A stretch of 64,000 bases of DNA from Ziziphus jujuba (GCF_031755915.1 NC_083383.1:18403001-18467000); one strand, 5' to 3'. Numbered from the stretch's first letter, positions 48,001-61,849 are shown. Made by a program: numbers and translations. The notes: generated from the letters alone by a model not told the origin.

Positions 48001-51000
48001 TTCTTTTCTGTCGTTGTAGCTATGTTCAATGGTATATCAGAACTCAATATGGCCATCATGAAACTTCCTGTCTTTTACAAGCAAAGAGATCTTCTTTTCT
48101 ATCCTTCATGGGCATACTCCATACCTACATGGATACTCAAGACCCCAATAAGCTTTGTAGAAGCTGCCATTTGGGTGAGCATGACTTATTATGTCATAGG
48201 CTTTGATCCAAGTGCTCAAAGGTGAAACAAAGAAAGCATCTATCTTAATTCAGATTTAAGTTTTGGTGGATGAGGTTACAGTATTTCATTGAAACTCTGA
48301 ATTGCAGGTTCTTCAGGCAGTACTTGATTATCCTGTGTATTAATCAGATGGCATCGGGGCTCTTCCGGATGATGGCAGCGGTGGGAAGGAATGTAATTGT
48401 TTCTGGAACAATTGGGTCATTTGCATTACTTGTAGTTATGGTTTTGGGCGGATTTGTCATTTCACGAGGTGAATTGAAAATTTAAATAAAGTTGTGAACT
48501 AAAACTAAGAAGTTTTCTATTTCACATGACAATTTGATTCATATTATCTGTGTTTTGCATCAGAGGATATACAAACTTGGTGGTTGTGGGGCTACTGGAT
48601 CTCGCCAATGATGTATGGACAAAACGCAATAGCGGTGAATGAATTTCTTGGAAAGAGTTGGAGACATGTAATCTTCACTAGATGGAAATTTAAAAACAAA
48701 ACTGAAGTACAAGGCACATCTATGTCAAAATAAGTGAACAATAACTTAAATATTTTTGTACAGGTTCCGCCTAATTCAACAGAACCATTAGGAGTTTTGG
48801 TGTTGAAATCTCGTGGCATTTTTCCCGAAGCATATTGGTTTTGGATTGGAATAGGAGCTTTAATTGGATATACTTTTCTCTTCAATTTTCTTTTCACACT
48901 GGCTTTACAATACCTTGACCGTGAGTACCATCTTTTCTAAGCTCTAAAATTAAGCTTCTTGTGCTGATGATTGGATTAACTTGCTACAGCATTTGAAAAG
49001 CCTCAAGCAGTACTATCCAAAGAGAGCTTGGCAGAGAGAAATGTGAACAGAGCTGGAGAGTCCATTGAACTACCTAAAAGAGGAAACAACTTTTTAGGTG
49101 TGTCATTCCAGTTTCCGTTCTACATTAGATTATATATTATGATTTCCAAGATATTTGAATATTAACTTCAAAAACTGCAGCCGAAAGGGGTATTAATGAA
49201 GGTCAAACAAGTGTACAGTCTTCATCTGCAGAAGTGGGCAGAACTAGTGATGCTAATCAGAACAGGAAGCGTGGAATGGTTCTTCCTTTTCAGCCCCATT
49301 CCCTCTCTTTTGATGAAATAAGATATTCCATAGACATGCCACAGGTAATCAATCATGCGCTCATAAAACATTATGTTCAACAATCTTACAATTGTGTTGC
49401 TTTTCAGATAATTACAGTACTATGTAATGCCTTACATCCTGAATTCCGAACTATGGCTACAGGAAATTAAAGGTCATGGAATTCATGAAAATCGGCTACA
49501 ACTTTTGAAGGGTATGAGTGGTGCTTTCACTCCAGGAGTCCTTACAGCTCTAATGGGAGTTACTGGTGCTGGAAAAACCACTTTAATGGATGTACTGGCT
49601 GGAAGGAAAACTGGTGGCCAGATTGAGGGAAGCATTATGATTTCTGGGTACCCAAAAAAGCAAGAAACATTTGCACGTATATCAGGGTACTGTGAGCAAA
49701 CTGATATACATTCTCCTCATGTTACAGTATATGAATCTCTTCTTTATTCGGCATGGCTTCGGTTACCCCTTGAGGTTGACACTGCAACCAGAAAGGTAAC
49801 CGTTTGGCATTATGTTAATTTTAATGTTGGAATTGATAAAGAGATTGTGTACAATTCGAGATACAGATATCGAAAGCTATGAAATTGTATTGCTTGTTTG
49901 ACAATGTACTTCAAAATTATTTTAAAGACAAATGATTTTTCCTTTTAACGTGGTCAAGCTTTCCGAGGTTACCAATGGTTATAAATGAAAGACTTATGGA
50001 TTGTAGATGTTCATTGAGGAAGTCATGGATCTCGTGGAGCTGACCTCTTTAAGGGAAGCACTTGTTGGATTACCTGGTGTGAATGGGCTTTCAACTGAGC
50101 AACGTAAAAGACTGACTATTGCCGTTGAGCTTGTGGCCAATCCATCTATAATATTCATGGATGAACCAACCTCTGGCCTTGATGCCAGGGCAGCAGCCAT
50201 TGTAATGAGGACAGTAAGAAACACGGTGGACACAGGACGAACTGTTGTTTGCACCATCCACCAACCAAGCATTGATATATTTGATGCTTTTGATGAGGTT
50301 AGATATATTCAACTCTAAGGGAACTTTCATACTACATTACTATATAAAATGAAGTACTTAAATCTTTTTAACTTCATTGCAGCTATTTCTTCTGAAGTTG
50401 GGAGGTGAGCAAATATATGCTGGTCCACTAGGACCACATTGCTCCAACCTGATCAAGTACTTTGAGGTCAGAAACTCTGATTTATACTGGATTATGCATT
50501 TTACCGTAACATTTCAGAATAACTAACATGTACGAAAAATGATTTTGATCAAGGCAATTGATGGAATTCCTAAGATCAGAGATGGTTACAACCCTGCAGC
50601 ATGGATGTTGGAAATTACCTCAGCAGCGCATGAGGCATCTCTTGGGGTCAACTTCGCAGATGTGTACAAGAACTCAGAACTCTACAGGTAATTCTTTTGT
50701 TCAAAGTGTTTTCCATTACCCAACAGAATCTCTGATAAGATTGTAAAAGGTTTTTGGATTAGTTAAATCATTCGATGGTTTTTCTTTTGATTTTATCTGC
50801 TGAATACTCTTCCAGGAGAAACAAAGAACTGATCAAGCAACTGAGTACACCTCCACCAGGTTCCAATGATCTTTACTTCCCTACAAGGTACTCTCAGTCT
50901 TTCTTCAACCAATGCGTGGCTTGCTTATGGAAACAGCACTGCTCCTACTGGCGAAACCCATCATATAGTGCAGTCAGACTCTTATTCACAACTTTCATCG

Positions 51001-52434
51001 CTCTGTTGTTTGGGATGATCTTCTGGAATCTTGGATCGAAATGGTAATCATATTTAAGTAAAAAAACAAAATTAAAAAGGGTTATGGCAATGGAATCCAA
51101 AGCTATTACAATTTTTAGTCAGTAATAAAACGTTCAAACTCTTTAACAACTGTAGGAGAAGGCAGCAGGATCTTTTCAATGCAATGGGTTCCATGTATGC
51201 TTCTGTCATCTTCATTGGTGTACAAAATGGCATGTCAGTTCAGCCAGTTGTGGGTATTGAGAGAACTGTCTTTTACAGAGAAAGAGCAGCCGGCATGTAT
51301 TCAGCTTTACCTTATGCATTTGCGCAGGTACCAATTGCTTCCACTATTTGATTCATGAATTCCAAAAATGAGACATTTTCCCAAGACAATGTGGAAAAGC
51401 CACAGGAATTAAAATACATGGAATGAAAATGCAGAACAAACTACATGGAAGTGCTTGCAATATTGATTTATCCTTCATGATAGCTCATCTAAATGGTTCT
51501 CCTTACCAAGTTTCTTTGTCCTTCAGATAACAATTGAGCTTCCCTACATTTTCATCCAGACAATCATATATGGGGTTGTAGTATATGCTATGATGGGATT
51601 TGACTGGACGGTTTCCAAGTTCTTTTGGTACCTCTTCTTCATGTACTTTTCCTTCTTATATTTCACATTCTATGGGATGATGAGCATGGCTGTGACTCCC
51701 AACCACCATGTTGCTTCCATTCTATCATCTGCCTTCTATGCAATATGGAACCTTTTCTCTGGATTTGTGGTTCCTCCAACAGTAAGTGATATTTTCTTTA
51801 TGTATATATATGTATATAATATATATATACTATAATGAGACTCACATCAGATGGACATGATGATTTTATTATAATAACTTTCTTTGTCCGCCTTCGGACC
51901 ACTTCAAAGCTAAGATTAAAAGCTATATTAATTGTTCTTTAGGTTCATATAAAGTTTATTTTATCCAAATATAGGATTTTAGTATTTTACTATAAGCCAC
52001 TAATGTTTTTTTAGATCTCAACTTTTAAAGCCATCAAAAGGCTAATAAGAGAAAATTTCGATGCTAAAATTATCAGGTCAACATGTAAGTCTAACTTTAT
52101 ATGTATATATACAAACAGAATGATAAAAATGCTTACATAACTAATCGGGTATTCATACCAATATATTCTGTGACAGCGAATTCCAATATGGTGGAAATGG
52201 TACTATTGGGCATGCCCTGTTGCTTGGACACTGTATGGATTGGTTACTTCACAATTTGGAGACGTAAAGGATAGCCTTGAGAGTGGTCAAACGGTGGAAG
52301 ATTTTGTGAGGACTTACTTTGGATTTAGACACGACTTCTTGGGAGTTGTTGCTGTAGTGATTGTCTGCATTCCTTTGCTTTTTGGTTTCCTCTTTGCCTT
52401 CGCAATTAAGGCATTCAACTTCCAAGTAAGATGA
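45022..52434 (+). CDS. Full-size ABCG (PDR) transporter, 24 exons, 1424 aa
   Basis: Plasma-membrane ATP-driven exporter family, closest in feel to the ABCG39/ABCG40 (PDR12) group. Exons by my reading: 45022-45272, 45665-45785, 45863-45951, 46028-46112, 46210-46369, 46462-46538, 46657-46710, 46790-46880, 47006-47307, 47406-47684, 47905-48221, 48308-48468, 48564-48667, 48764-48920, 48990-49097, 49181-49344, 49463-49795, 50007-50297, 50383-50466, 50554-50687, 50816-51043, 51156-51327, 51527-51781, 52177-52434. The sum is 4275 bp with all phases matching. NBD1: Walker [10 protein letters not shown] (160-168), signature ISGGE (299-303), Walker B ALFMDE (319-324). First membrane domain lies at about 490-760. 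NBD2: Walker [10 protein letters not shown] (872-880), LSTEQ (979-983), Walker B IIFMDE (999-1004). Second membrane domain lies at about 1150-1424. The start codon has a good context (ACCATGG) and an in-frame TAA 15 bp upstream. The N-terminus is some 30 residues shorter than usual. Exons 2 and 5 use AAG acceptors, so those borders are less sure. No lesion is seen. Confidence 0.93.
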
Positions 52435-53197
52435 AAATGAATGTCTCACCCACTAAAAATTCAAAGCAGATTCAATTGCTTCAACTTCAAGAAAACATTC
52501 TTCGTAATTCTCAACAAAGTCTCTACGTGTAGGGATATAAAATGTTTGGTTCTATTTCTGCAAGAAACAAAGGATAAAGACGGAAAGAAATAAGTCATGG
52601 TTTTACAAAATCTTCTTTTTTTTTTTTTTTTCCCCTAAGAAAAGTGCTAGGTTTTCTTTACTGTATTTATATGTTGCCTTCTAAGCTCGGAAATGTATTA
52701 AGAGCTTTATTTCCAAATCTCATTAATATTAATCGAACTTTTAAATGTATATGTTCTGTTTTGCTTCTTTTTTCTTATTCTCTTACCGTAAAATTCTGCT
52801 CTAAAGGAATTCTACTCTAAAGGGGAGGGAGGTGTGTCTCAAACCCTCACCATGTGTAGATATGTATGAGGGACATTTACCTTTAGGTCAACCTTACTTC
52901 AAATGAACTAGAAGTGATAAATTTAAATAGCTCTCAGCTCATAATATGGAAGTAAATAAATAAATAATTCATTAAAATAACCAACTTATATATCAAAATA
53001 TTCATTGCTAAAAATAATTTTACAATATGTTTTCCATCCCTAATTGCATCCCTGATACAAAATTTGCTACAAATATTTATTGTTGTTTTTATGATTGTTT
53101 ATTTTAATTTTATCATATTTAACCAAAAGAATATTATCACGGTTAGTCCCTAAATTGTATTGGAATTTATAGCCCTTAACAATTTTTCTTGTTCAAC
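52435..53197. other. 3' flank of the PDR gene
   Basis: AT-rich, with a T-run at 52617-52632. The polyadenylation site should be in the first few hundred bases. No gene is recognised. Confidence 0.5.
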
Positions 53198-53641
53198 TCA
53201 AACTAATCTAAGCAGTGCACCATCTATCTTTACCTCTTTCTCATTCCACTTAAGACCGTAAAATGCATGTGTTTTTGCACTTGAGCCAATTATAAGGGCA
53301 TTTGGGACTTTTAATTTTTGCCTCTTTCCCTCTCCCTTCCCTTTTAGGCTTTGGTAACTTACCTGAAGCATCAAAACTTTCTTCAAAAGTGGATTGACTA
53401 TCTTACAAAATTTCACAAACAAACCTACCACTAATTGGAGGGCCAGAGCATCATAGAGACAGACATCTTGATCAAGTTTACCTGAGTCATTATCAAGTTC
53501 TTGCTTTGGTGGGTTCGTCGTAGAAGGATCAATATTACTATCCTCACATAGCCATATTGGAAGCGTAACATATATAAACACTTGTTCCCACAATGGCGAT
53601 GAGAAATGGTGACCAAGGTTACGTGAAGTTTCAATGAGCAC
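53198..53641 (-). pseudogene. Fragment resembling a BIG-type ARF guanine-nucleotide exchange factor
   Basis: A 147-codon open frame includes HFSSPLWEQVFIYVTLPIW, then a Pro/Ser spacer, then DSGKLDQDVCLYDALALQLV, GLFVKFCKIVNPLLKKVLML and QSLKG. This order matches the C-terminal, post-Sec7 region of plant BIG5-like proteins (large ARF activators at trans-Golgi and endosomes) as I know them. The piece equals only one or two exons, with no Sec7 domain nearby. The sequence after QSLKG is diverged and small deletions are apparent (CLYDALALQLV is shorter than the family version). It is most likely a captured or duplicated gene fragment and not expressed. The identification is from memory of the family. 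Confidence 0.6.
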
Positions 53642-54564
53642 TTGTCATTTATCTTTTTTTTCTACGTTACAGTCATCCATCTCATATGTCTTTTTCTTGC
53701 TCACATATGAAAATAAAAGATCTTCTGAACACTTAAAATAGTTGTGAAGAAGAGTCCAAATTTTTTGACAAGTACTTCAACCTAATTAACAAGCAAGTCC
53801 TCATACGCAACTCCACATCATTGGACTTTCTTTATTTTCTTCAACCAAAATATTTTTTTCATTTTTTTCTTCAAAATATATATATATTGTATGCATTATA
53901 GACTTTTGAATTAATGTACCTTTTAGAATTTGTCCTACAACACTACAAAACTTTTCACATTGTTGAACTATCATTTTCTTCTCTAATAAATTTGGAGGAT
54001 AAATAGATTTTATTACCAGTTAATTTGATATTAAAAATAAAATATAAAATAAAGGAGGATGGGTTTAGGGTTAAAAATGGATAAACCGTTAGGGCTCAGT
54101 TAACATTTAATGGTTTCATCACCAATAACTATTGAAACATATAATATTATAAACACCATGTAATATACAAACCATTCTACAAAGTATACACAGATCATTA
54201 TCTGATTGTTTTATATTTATTAACACTTATTCTTTTAAGAGTTCACTTATCTATTTTAGGATTATATTTATATTTTAATCAATCAAATAGTGGCAACGTA
54301 CTCGTGGTAAATAAATTGGAAGACTAGACAATGGCTATAGCATTACTATTTGAACATAAAAGATATCAAAGGAAAAAAAAAATAAAAAAGGAAATTAGAG
54401 ACCTTAAAAATGAAGTATTGAATAATGAACTTTGCCTTTTAGTGCATTTAATACTAAATTTGCCAAATTTATTCATATATATTGTCCAAAAGTACAACAA
54501 AATTGAATAAAATAGATCCTAAACGAACATATTAAATTTTTATGTTTGATTTTACGAAATTTAT

Positions 54565-54603
<39 letters not shown>

Positions 54604-54846
54604 CGTATGACATTGCTGGAGAAAGTATCGATGCTTTCTTATAGAACATGGAATTGCAAGAGGAAGCATTATAGAACATACCTAAAATAGTTTTAGATGG
54701 AATAAACAAAATGGGAACGTTAGTGTAAAAATGCATTTATGCATGTGTTTTTTTAAGTGAAACGGTGGGTTTCACTAAAAGTAAAACATTCATCTTCAAC
54801 ATTAGCCCATCCTACTTGAAATCCCAAAGAGCTTGCAAGTGGAACC
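53642..54846. other. AT-rich spacer with a CA/TA microsatellite
   Basis: No coding sequence is recognised. The minus-strand frame at 54473-54736 crosses the microsatellite and is an artefact. Confidence 0.5.
54564..54602. repeat. (AC)n(AT)n compound microsatellite
   Basis: A pure AC run of about 23 bases followed directly by an AT run of about 16. Confidence 0.9.
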
Positions 54847-55965
54847 TAATACGAACCTAGGTCGACTTGCTCCTAAACCCGTATTATATTAACCCGGATC
54901 ATAATTAAGTTCATGTTCTAATAATCATCTTAACCCCTAATCAACTTGTGATTAGAAATCTTGGTATATGATAAAGACACCACAACAAGTGATAGATGTC
55001 CTATTGATAAGTCAAACTAAAACACTTGATTTTTATTAAGTGTTTAAGTATTCAAAGAGAACAAAGAGAATTCTTTCTTATAAATATTTTTCTGTATGAA
55101 TAATGTACTATATGTTCATTGAGAAATAAGCCTTAAATAGGTTTGAAAACACAAAAATAAAACCCTAGACAAGTAGGTCAAAAACTGGCCACCATAGTGG
55201 TGTCCTTAGTGTGGCTGAATTCTACCTCCTTTCCTATTCTAATTTGGATTAATTAATTAATTTATTTTGAATTAGAAATTAATTAATTTACAATCAAAAT
55301 AATAAAATTCTAACTTTTATAATGTAATTTATCCAGCAAATAAACAAACAAAAACCAAAATAAAAGATAGTTTCCTAAAACAAAAGGTCAAACTCAAATT
55401 AGAAAACTAGTTGACAAAGCTATCTTTATCTAATCTCTAGCTAGTTTAGGCTCCAAATCAGCTCCCATATGCCATTTAGTATTCCTAATAGGTTTAATAA
55501 TGATTCCCATGCGTTTCCCCTTGATTAGAATAAGTCAAACTTGATTGAACAACAAAAGAAGTCAAAGTCAGCATCTAAATTGATGATTTTAAGCGCTTAT
55601 GAAGCTTCATGCTCACGTGCCTCATTTGAATGGTTTAGCTTCGGTTTTGACATGATTCCATGGCCTCTTGGTGATATCAATTGAGTTCATGAAGTGTTGG
55701 ATCCATTCTTTGCTGCCCGAGATCCAAAAATGTACCAAAATTGCTTACCGGGTCCATTTCCGCCTTCATAACTTGGATATATAAGACGGGCTTTGGTTCT
55801 TCGGATAATGTCATGCCCTCTTAAGATTGAATCACTCCTTGGATGATGCTAACCAGATTATCTTTGAATTTTGTAGCTTTTGCCTTAGTGATTGGTCCCG
55901 CCTTTATTTGTATAGGATCAGCATCGCAGCGGGTAGTCAGTTGTACAGGTATGGATTGATTCTCA
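54847..55965 (-). repeat. 3' LTR of the decayed gypsy element
   Basis: The minus strand begins TGAGAATCAATCC and ends CGTATTA, where TA replaces the usual terminal CA (a G-to-A change on the + strand). About 1.12 kb. The stretch beside it at 55966-55980 is a weak polypurine tract on the minus strand (AGTGGAGTGGAATGA). Confidence 0.83.
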
Positions 55966-58900
55966 TCATTCCACTCCACTTGAAAAGGATTTGCCCACAA
56001 ATCAAAGTCTTCACCTGCAGTAAATGGAGATGAATCAGCAACATTAAAGGTGGCACTCATATTATACTCACCCGGTAAATTAGGTTTATAAGCATTCTCA
56101 TTGATCCTCTCCAATACTTGAAACAGTCCATCCCCATGAGGCATAAGCTTTGACTTCTTTGTTTGGAATCTCTCCTTTCTTAAATGCAACCAAACTCAAT
56201 CTCCAGGTTCAAATACAACCTTTATTAGGCCTTGATTAGCATTCTTGGCATATTTTTCCATCCTCCTCTTGATGTTTTCTTTTGTCTTCTCATGAATCTG
56301 CTTAACAAAATTAGCTTTTTGTTTTCCATCTAGATTAGCACGTTCACTTCAGGCAAAGGTATTAAATCTAATGGAGTCAAAGGATTAAAACCATCAACCA
56401 ATTCAAATGGAGTATATTTAGTAGCTTAATGCATAGATTTATTATAAGCAAATTCAACATGTGGTAAACATTCTTCCCATGTTCTTAAATTTCTACTAAT
56501 TAATCCCCTTAACAATGTAGACAAAGTTCTATTTACTACCTCAGTTTGTCCATCAGTTTATGGATGACAAGTAGTTGAAAACAAAAGCTTAGTCCCCAAC
56601 TTAGCCCACAAAGTTTTCCAAAAGTAGCTTAAGAACTTAGGATCCCTATCCAAAACAATAGTTCCAGGCATACTATGTAGCCTTACTATTTCCTTAGAAT
56701 AAGTTAGCAACAAGATGCATATTCAGTTTTATTACATGCAATAAAATATATCATCTTAGAAAATCTATCCACAACAACAAAAATTGAATCCTTACCTATC
56801 CTAGACCTAGGTAAACCAAGAACAAAATCCATAGACAAATTTACCCAAGGAAAATATGGAATCGGCAAAGGCATGTAAAGTCCATATGGTTTCAACTTGA
56901 ACTTTTGGCATTTAAGACACCTTTCACAAATTCTTTCCACATCTCTTCTCATGTTAGGCCAATAAAAATGTTCTTGCAGTAAGGATAAAGTCTTCAAAAC
57001 ACCAAAATCACCCATCAAAACCCCACCATGACCTTCCCGAACTAGTAACTCCTTAATGCTACAATTAGGTACACAAAGTTAATTTTGCATAAACAAATAT
57101 CCCTCAAAGATGTAAAATTTATTAAAATAATATTTAGTACAGTTCCTAAATATTTCACCAAAGTCACTATCATGCTCATAAAGTTCGTTTAATTGTTCAA
57201 ATCTAAGCAATCTAGCATCTAAGTTAGAAAACAATACCTACCTTCGTTATAATGCATTGGCAACCATATTTTCCTTACCTTTCTTGTAGCAGATGACATA
57301 AGGAAAAGTCTCAATGAACTCAATCCACTTAACATGCCATCCATTAAACTTCCCTTGGCCTTTGATGTGCTTTAATGATTCATGATTCGTGTGAATCTCA
57401 AATTCTTTGGCAACAAGTAATGTTGCCATGACTCCAAAGCCCTCACCAATGTGTACCTCTCTTTGTCATAGGTCGAGTACTTCAATGCCACTCCATTTAA
57501 TATCTCACTAAAGTATCCTATGGGTCTACCTTCTTGCATTAAAACAGCTCCAATACCTACACCCGAAGCTTCATATTTAATTTCAAAAGTTATAGAAAAA
57601 TTAGGCAAAACTAGTAAATGAGCATTAGTTAATTTTTCTTTCAACAAATTAAAAGATTTCTCTTATGCTTCCCTCCATTTGAATCCAACATTCTTTTTTA
57701 CAACTTCAGTCAAAGGCATTGCGAAGGTGCTAAAATTCTTGACAAATCTTCGATAGAAACTAGCCAAACCATGAAAGCTCCTCACTTGAATAACAGAGGT
57801 AGTTTTCGGCCACTCTTGAATTACTTGGACTTTAGATTGGTTAACTTTAATTCCTGCAACACTTACAACAAATCCTAGGAAAACATGTTTATCTTTATAA
57901 AAGTCACACTTTTTCATGTTAGCAAATAACCTTTCCTTCTTAAGAATATTTAAAACTTGCCTAAGATGTCCTACGTGCTCATCAAGATTTCAGCTATATA
58001 CTAAAATATCATTAAAATATACAACCACAAATTTTCTAATGAATGGACGCATGACATGACTCATTAATCTCATAAAGGTGTTAGGTGCATTAGTTAAACC
58101 AAAAGGCATGACTAACCATTCATACAATCTATATTTAGTTTTAAATGCGATCTTCCATTCATCACCCTCTTTCATCCTAATTTGATGATATCCACTCCTA
58201 AGGTCAATTTTAGTAAACATACGTGCACTATGTAATTCATCAAGCATATCATCTAACCTAAGAATTGGATGTCTATATTTAATAGTTATATTATTAATAG
58301 CCCTACAATCAACACACATGCCCCATGAACCATCTTTCTTAGGCACTAATAAAACAGGAACAGCATATGGACTCATACTTTCACGAATATAACCCTTATC
58401 TAACAACTCACTTACCTGCTTTGTAGCTCCTTTGTCTCCTTGGGATTACTCTTATATGCAGGTCTATTAGGAATTGCAGCTCTCGGTATAAAATCAATTT
58501 GATGTTCAATCCCTCAGATAAGTGGTAATCTATTAAGAATCTCATCTGGAAAGACATCATCAAAATCATGTAAAAGAGAAAAGATAAAACTTGGCAATTT
58601 AAGTTCTTCGGGGTTAGCTTGATCATTTAAATAAACAACTTTATAAATCAGAACCAGCAGTGCTTTATCACTCACAAATGCCTTTTTAATTTCACTCAAG
58701 CTAAGATAAAAATTCTTATTTTTTTCCTATTTTCTTTCTTTTTCTTTCTCACTCATGGGTTCCATTCTTTTAGGTCACTCTCAGCTTTGCCTCCTTTTTT
58801 CTCTTTCTCGGCCTTTTCTCTTGTTTTCTCCTCACAATTGAGTTTAGAGTACTTACCTTGATGTGGAGGTTCAATCTCTCCCTCTTGGAAGTTATGGGTG

Positions 58901-59306
58901 CCACATTAGCCCTTTCTTTAAGCTTTTTGGCCTCCCTCCTTTATTGCATTTTAAGTTGATCTCTAAACACCTCCTTTGGAGTTAATTGCTCTAGCTTAAT
59001 CTTCTTTTCCTTAAATTTAAATACAATGAAATTCTCTCTACCATAATATATAGTATCTTTATCAAATTGCCATGGCCTTCCCAATAATATATGGCCAGCA
59101 TGCATGGGAACAACATCACATAATACAACATCCACATATTTATCAATGCTGAATTTTACTTTGACTTGTTTGTTTACTTTCATCTCACCACTATCATTAA
59201 GCCATCGTAATCTATATGATTTGGGATGTTTAATGGTTGTTAACCCTAATTTCTCAACTACCACATGACTAATTTTATTAGAACAACTTCCACTATCAAT
59301 TATCAT
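55821..59306 (-). pseudogene. pol of the decayed gypsy element
   Basis: Protease: MIIDSGSCSN ... DVVPMHAGHILLGRPWQFD (58941-59306). Reverse transcriptase: [48 protein letters not shown], then [12 protein letters not shown] (57990-58406); the catalytic YFDD box is YFND, losing one metal-binding Asp. RNase [20 protein letters not shown] and [11 protein letters not shown] (57247-57647), with Asp to Glu and Asp to Asn at conserved sites. Integrase: CERCLKCQK zinc-binding end and MDFVLGLP ... [10 protein letters not shown] (56704-57018), then DRDPKF and TDGQTEVVN near 56590-56670 with a stop in between. Pol end: KSKLMPHGDGLFQVLERINE, NVADSSPFTAGEDFDL, QLTTRCDADPIQ (55821-56189, into the LTR). Each block is cut by stops or shifts. 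Confidence 0.88.
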
Positions 59307-59519
59307 ACTACAAATTTTGTCTTAGATTTCACATCGGGTGTGGAAGATATTTTTTCTTTAAACTTGGTCCTCATCTTTATACACGATTAGAGCCTTGTAA
59401 CCAAACTTAATTCATCCTTTGAAGCTTTGAGAGTCTCAGCTTTTTCATGTTCTTCAACATCAATTTCTTCTTCATCAAGTTTGGCTTCTCCTTCACTCTC
59501 TTCATTTTCGGATTCTAGC

Positions 59520-60681
59520 TCCCCATTGCCTTTTAGTACCATTATTCTTCGATTTAGACATCGATTGGTAACATGTCCTCAACTTTGACACTTAAAACAA
59601 ATAATGTCATAAGTTCTAAAAGGTTTAGGATCAGAATTACCTTCAAACTTTGTTGCTAGTGCAGGTTTCAGCCTTAACCTCCCTCCATAGCCTATTGGTG
59701 CTCTCATCTCCTTGCTTCTATTTTATTCCTACTTCATAGGTGGGATTGCTTCTCCAAACACTTGAATTAGTCCTCCCACTGTTTGAAACACCTCCAAACC
59801 ATGAGGTTGCACCCCTTCTCTTGAATTGGTTTTCAATCTTGATGGCTACATGTAGTATCTCTTCCAATTGTACATATTGTTGTAGCTCCACTTAGTTGGC
59901 TATCTCATGATTTAATCCTTCACGAAACCATGCCATGGTTGCCTCATGATCCTCATTCATGCTCGATCTCATCATGAGCATCTCCATCTCCTTGTAGTAG
60001 TCTTCCACAGTCCTACTTGCTTGAGTTAATGATTGGAGTCTTTAATGCACCTATGATAGTGAGTCGGCACGAATCTCTTCCTCATGGCTCCTTTCATTTG
60101 TCACCAAGTAGTAATCAATTCATCACCAACTCTCCTTCGGGTACTTTGCTCATCAGTCCACCATTGGAGTGCAAAATGACCAAATTCCAAAGCGACCAAT
60201 GTCACCTTTTTTTACCTAGGAATAATTATGGCAATCAAATATCATCTCCATACGCTCCTCCCATTCTAGGTAAGCCTCTGGATCACTTTTGCTAAAAAAT
60301 GGTGGTATGTTGACTTAATGTTTCCAAGGTCATCATCTTGACTTAGAACCTGCCTCCCACAATTTTTCCTTCCTTGGAGAGCAAAAATATCTTCAAACTC
60401 CTCATATAGATTGTCTACATAAATACCTCCTTTGAATTCCTCTCTATAACGTCCACGACCTCCACGACTTCCACCTTGGCCTCCATAAAATTCTTGCCTT
60501 GGGTTTGGCCCACCTTGTGATCAAAGTGAGCATTCATACTTTGGAGTTGTTCCAAAACCGCCATCATGTCGGTAGGTTCATCTCCATTTCCCGTAGCTTT
60601 AGAATCCCCTTTGAATCCCACAAACTCCTCTTCATTAATTCTTAAGGAGCGATCTCCTATTCTCAATCTTGAATCTGCCAT
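59520..60681 (-). pseudogene. gag of the decayed gypsy element
   Basis: The start ATG is at 60679-60681 (MADSRLRIGDRSLRIN), the same N-terminus as the sister gag at 35680. It is followed by EPTDMMAVLEQLQSMNAHFDH and a Gly/Val-rich part. After shifts, EAYLEWEERMEMIF appears near 60250-60290, then a stop-ridden capsid domain. A zinc knuckle, CFKCQS-stop-GHVTNRC, lies near 59550-59600. Inactive. Confidence 0.83.
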
Positions 60682-60689
60682 GTTAGTAT

Positions 60690-61831
60690 AAATAACACAA
60701 AAAATTCTCACCAAAATCACTCCATTACGTGTTTCATTCAAACAAGGTCTCGGCATTCGTGTTTGCACTCTAGTTTCGACTTTTAACCCTCTTTTAAGCT
60801 TATACTCTCTTGCATTTTTCCATTCAAAGAATTATCTCAAAGTTCTATTAAAACACACTTAAAACAGAAACTAGATCACAAGTATGCTCTAATTAAGCTT
60901 ATCAATAAAACAACAACTAAAACAAGCAAATACTGAGTGAATTGATAAAATATAGTCTTGGTCTAACTAACCAAAAAAAAAGGTAAATTAGCAAAGAAAA
61001 TTTTTGGATTTAACAAGAATAAATTAGAATATTAAGGGCCAATAATTCAAGGATAAAATCTGGAAAAGAGATTTAAACAATGAACAAGAAACAATTCGAA
61101 CAAAATATGGAAAAGTTGTTAGTTGTAGTTCTTCTAATTTTAAGTTTTTGTTTCAAATTCTTTAGTAATTTTAATCCAAACAATTTTAGCACTCAAAATT
61201 AAAATCTCTAGCAGCTATATAGAATGAATAACAGCAATTCCAAATAATCACATTTGAAATTCCACACCAAAACAAACTCAATTTTTTAACCTTTCACAAA
61301 TCGGTCTATATGCAGTTTTTTTTTTTTTTAAATAGTCGGCTTTTCTCATTTTTTTATTTTTTTAAATCATTCATAGATTGTAAACACAAACTCCAGTAGC
61401 AAGAAACAACAATAAAATTGCAATTCCAAATGCCAAAATTTCACCAAACCCGAGACAAACTTTCAACAAAAATAAATTGCAAAATCTTGTAGGTTTTTTG
61501 CAAATATGTTCTCAAACTCATTTTCTTTTTTTCCATTTTTTTCTCTTTTTTTTTTTGAATATATGAATGCAACTAATTTAAGATTAAACCGGCAAAGAAA
61601 AATCAATAATAACCCAAATTACTAAGAACTAATGTGCAAAACAACCAACAAACTAGGAAGCAAAAATTTAAACAAAACAAGGAACAAATTCGACTATGAA
61701 TAAAAATCTGTTTTTGTTTTTTTTTTTAATAGGCAAAACATGGATGAGACAGAAAATGACCTTAACCTAATGTTAAAATTGAAGAATAAAAAAACAAAAT
61801 AAAGCAATTAAGATAGATCAAACCTGAACAA
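60690..61831 (-). other. 5' leader of the decayed gypsy element
   Basis: AT-rich leader with T-runs at about 61317-61330, 61549-61556 and 61716-61728. It is an inverted copy of 62975-64000, so the two leaders flank the LTR 61852-62954 as arms of a large inverted repeat. Confidence 0.75.
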
Positions 61832-61849
61832 AATTCGACTCTGATACCA
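61832..61849 (-). other. Primer-binding site, tRNA-Met type, of the minus-strand element
   Basis: The minus strand reads TGGTATCAGAGTCGAATT. It is followed, outward, by AA (on the + strand) and then by the TG end of a plus-strand LTR at 61852. Confidence 0.88.
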
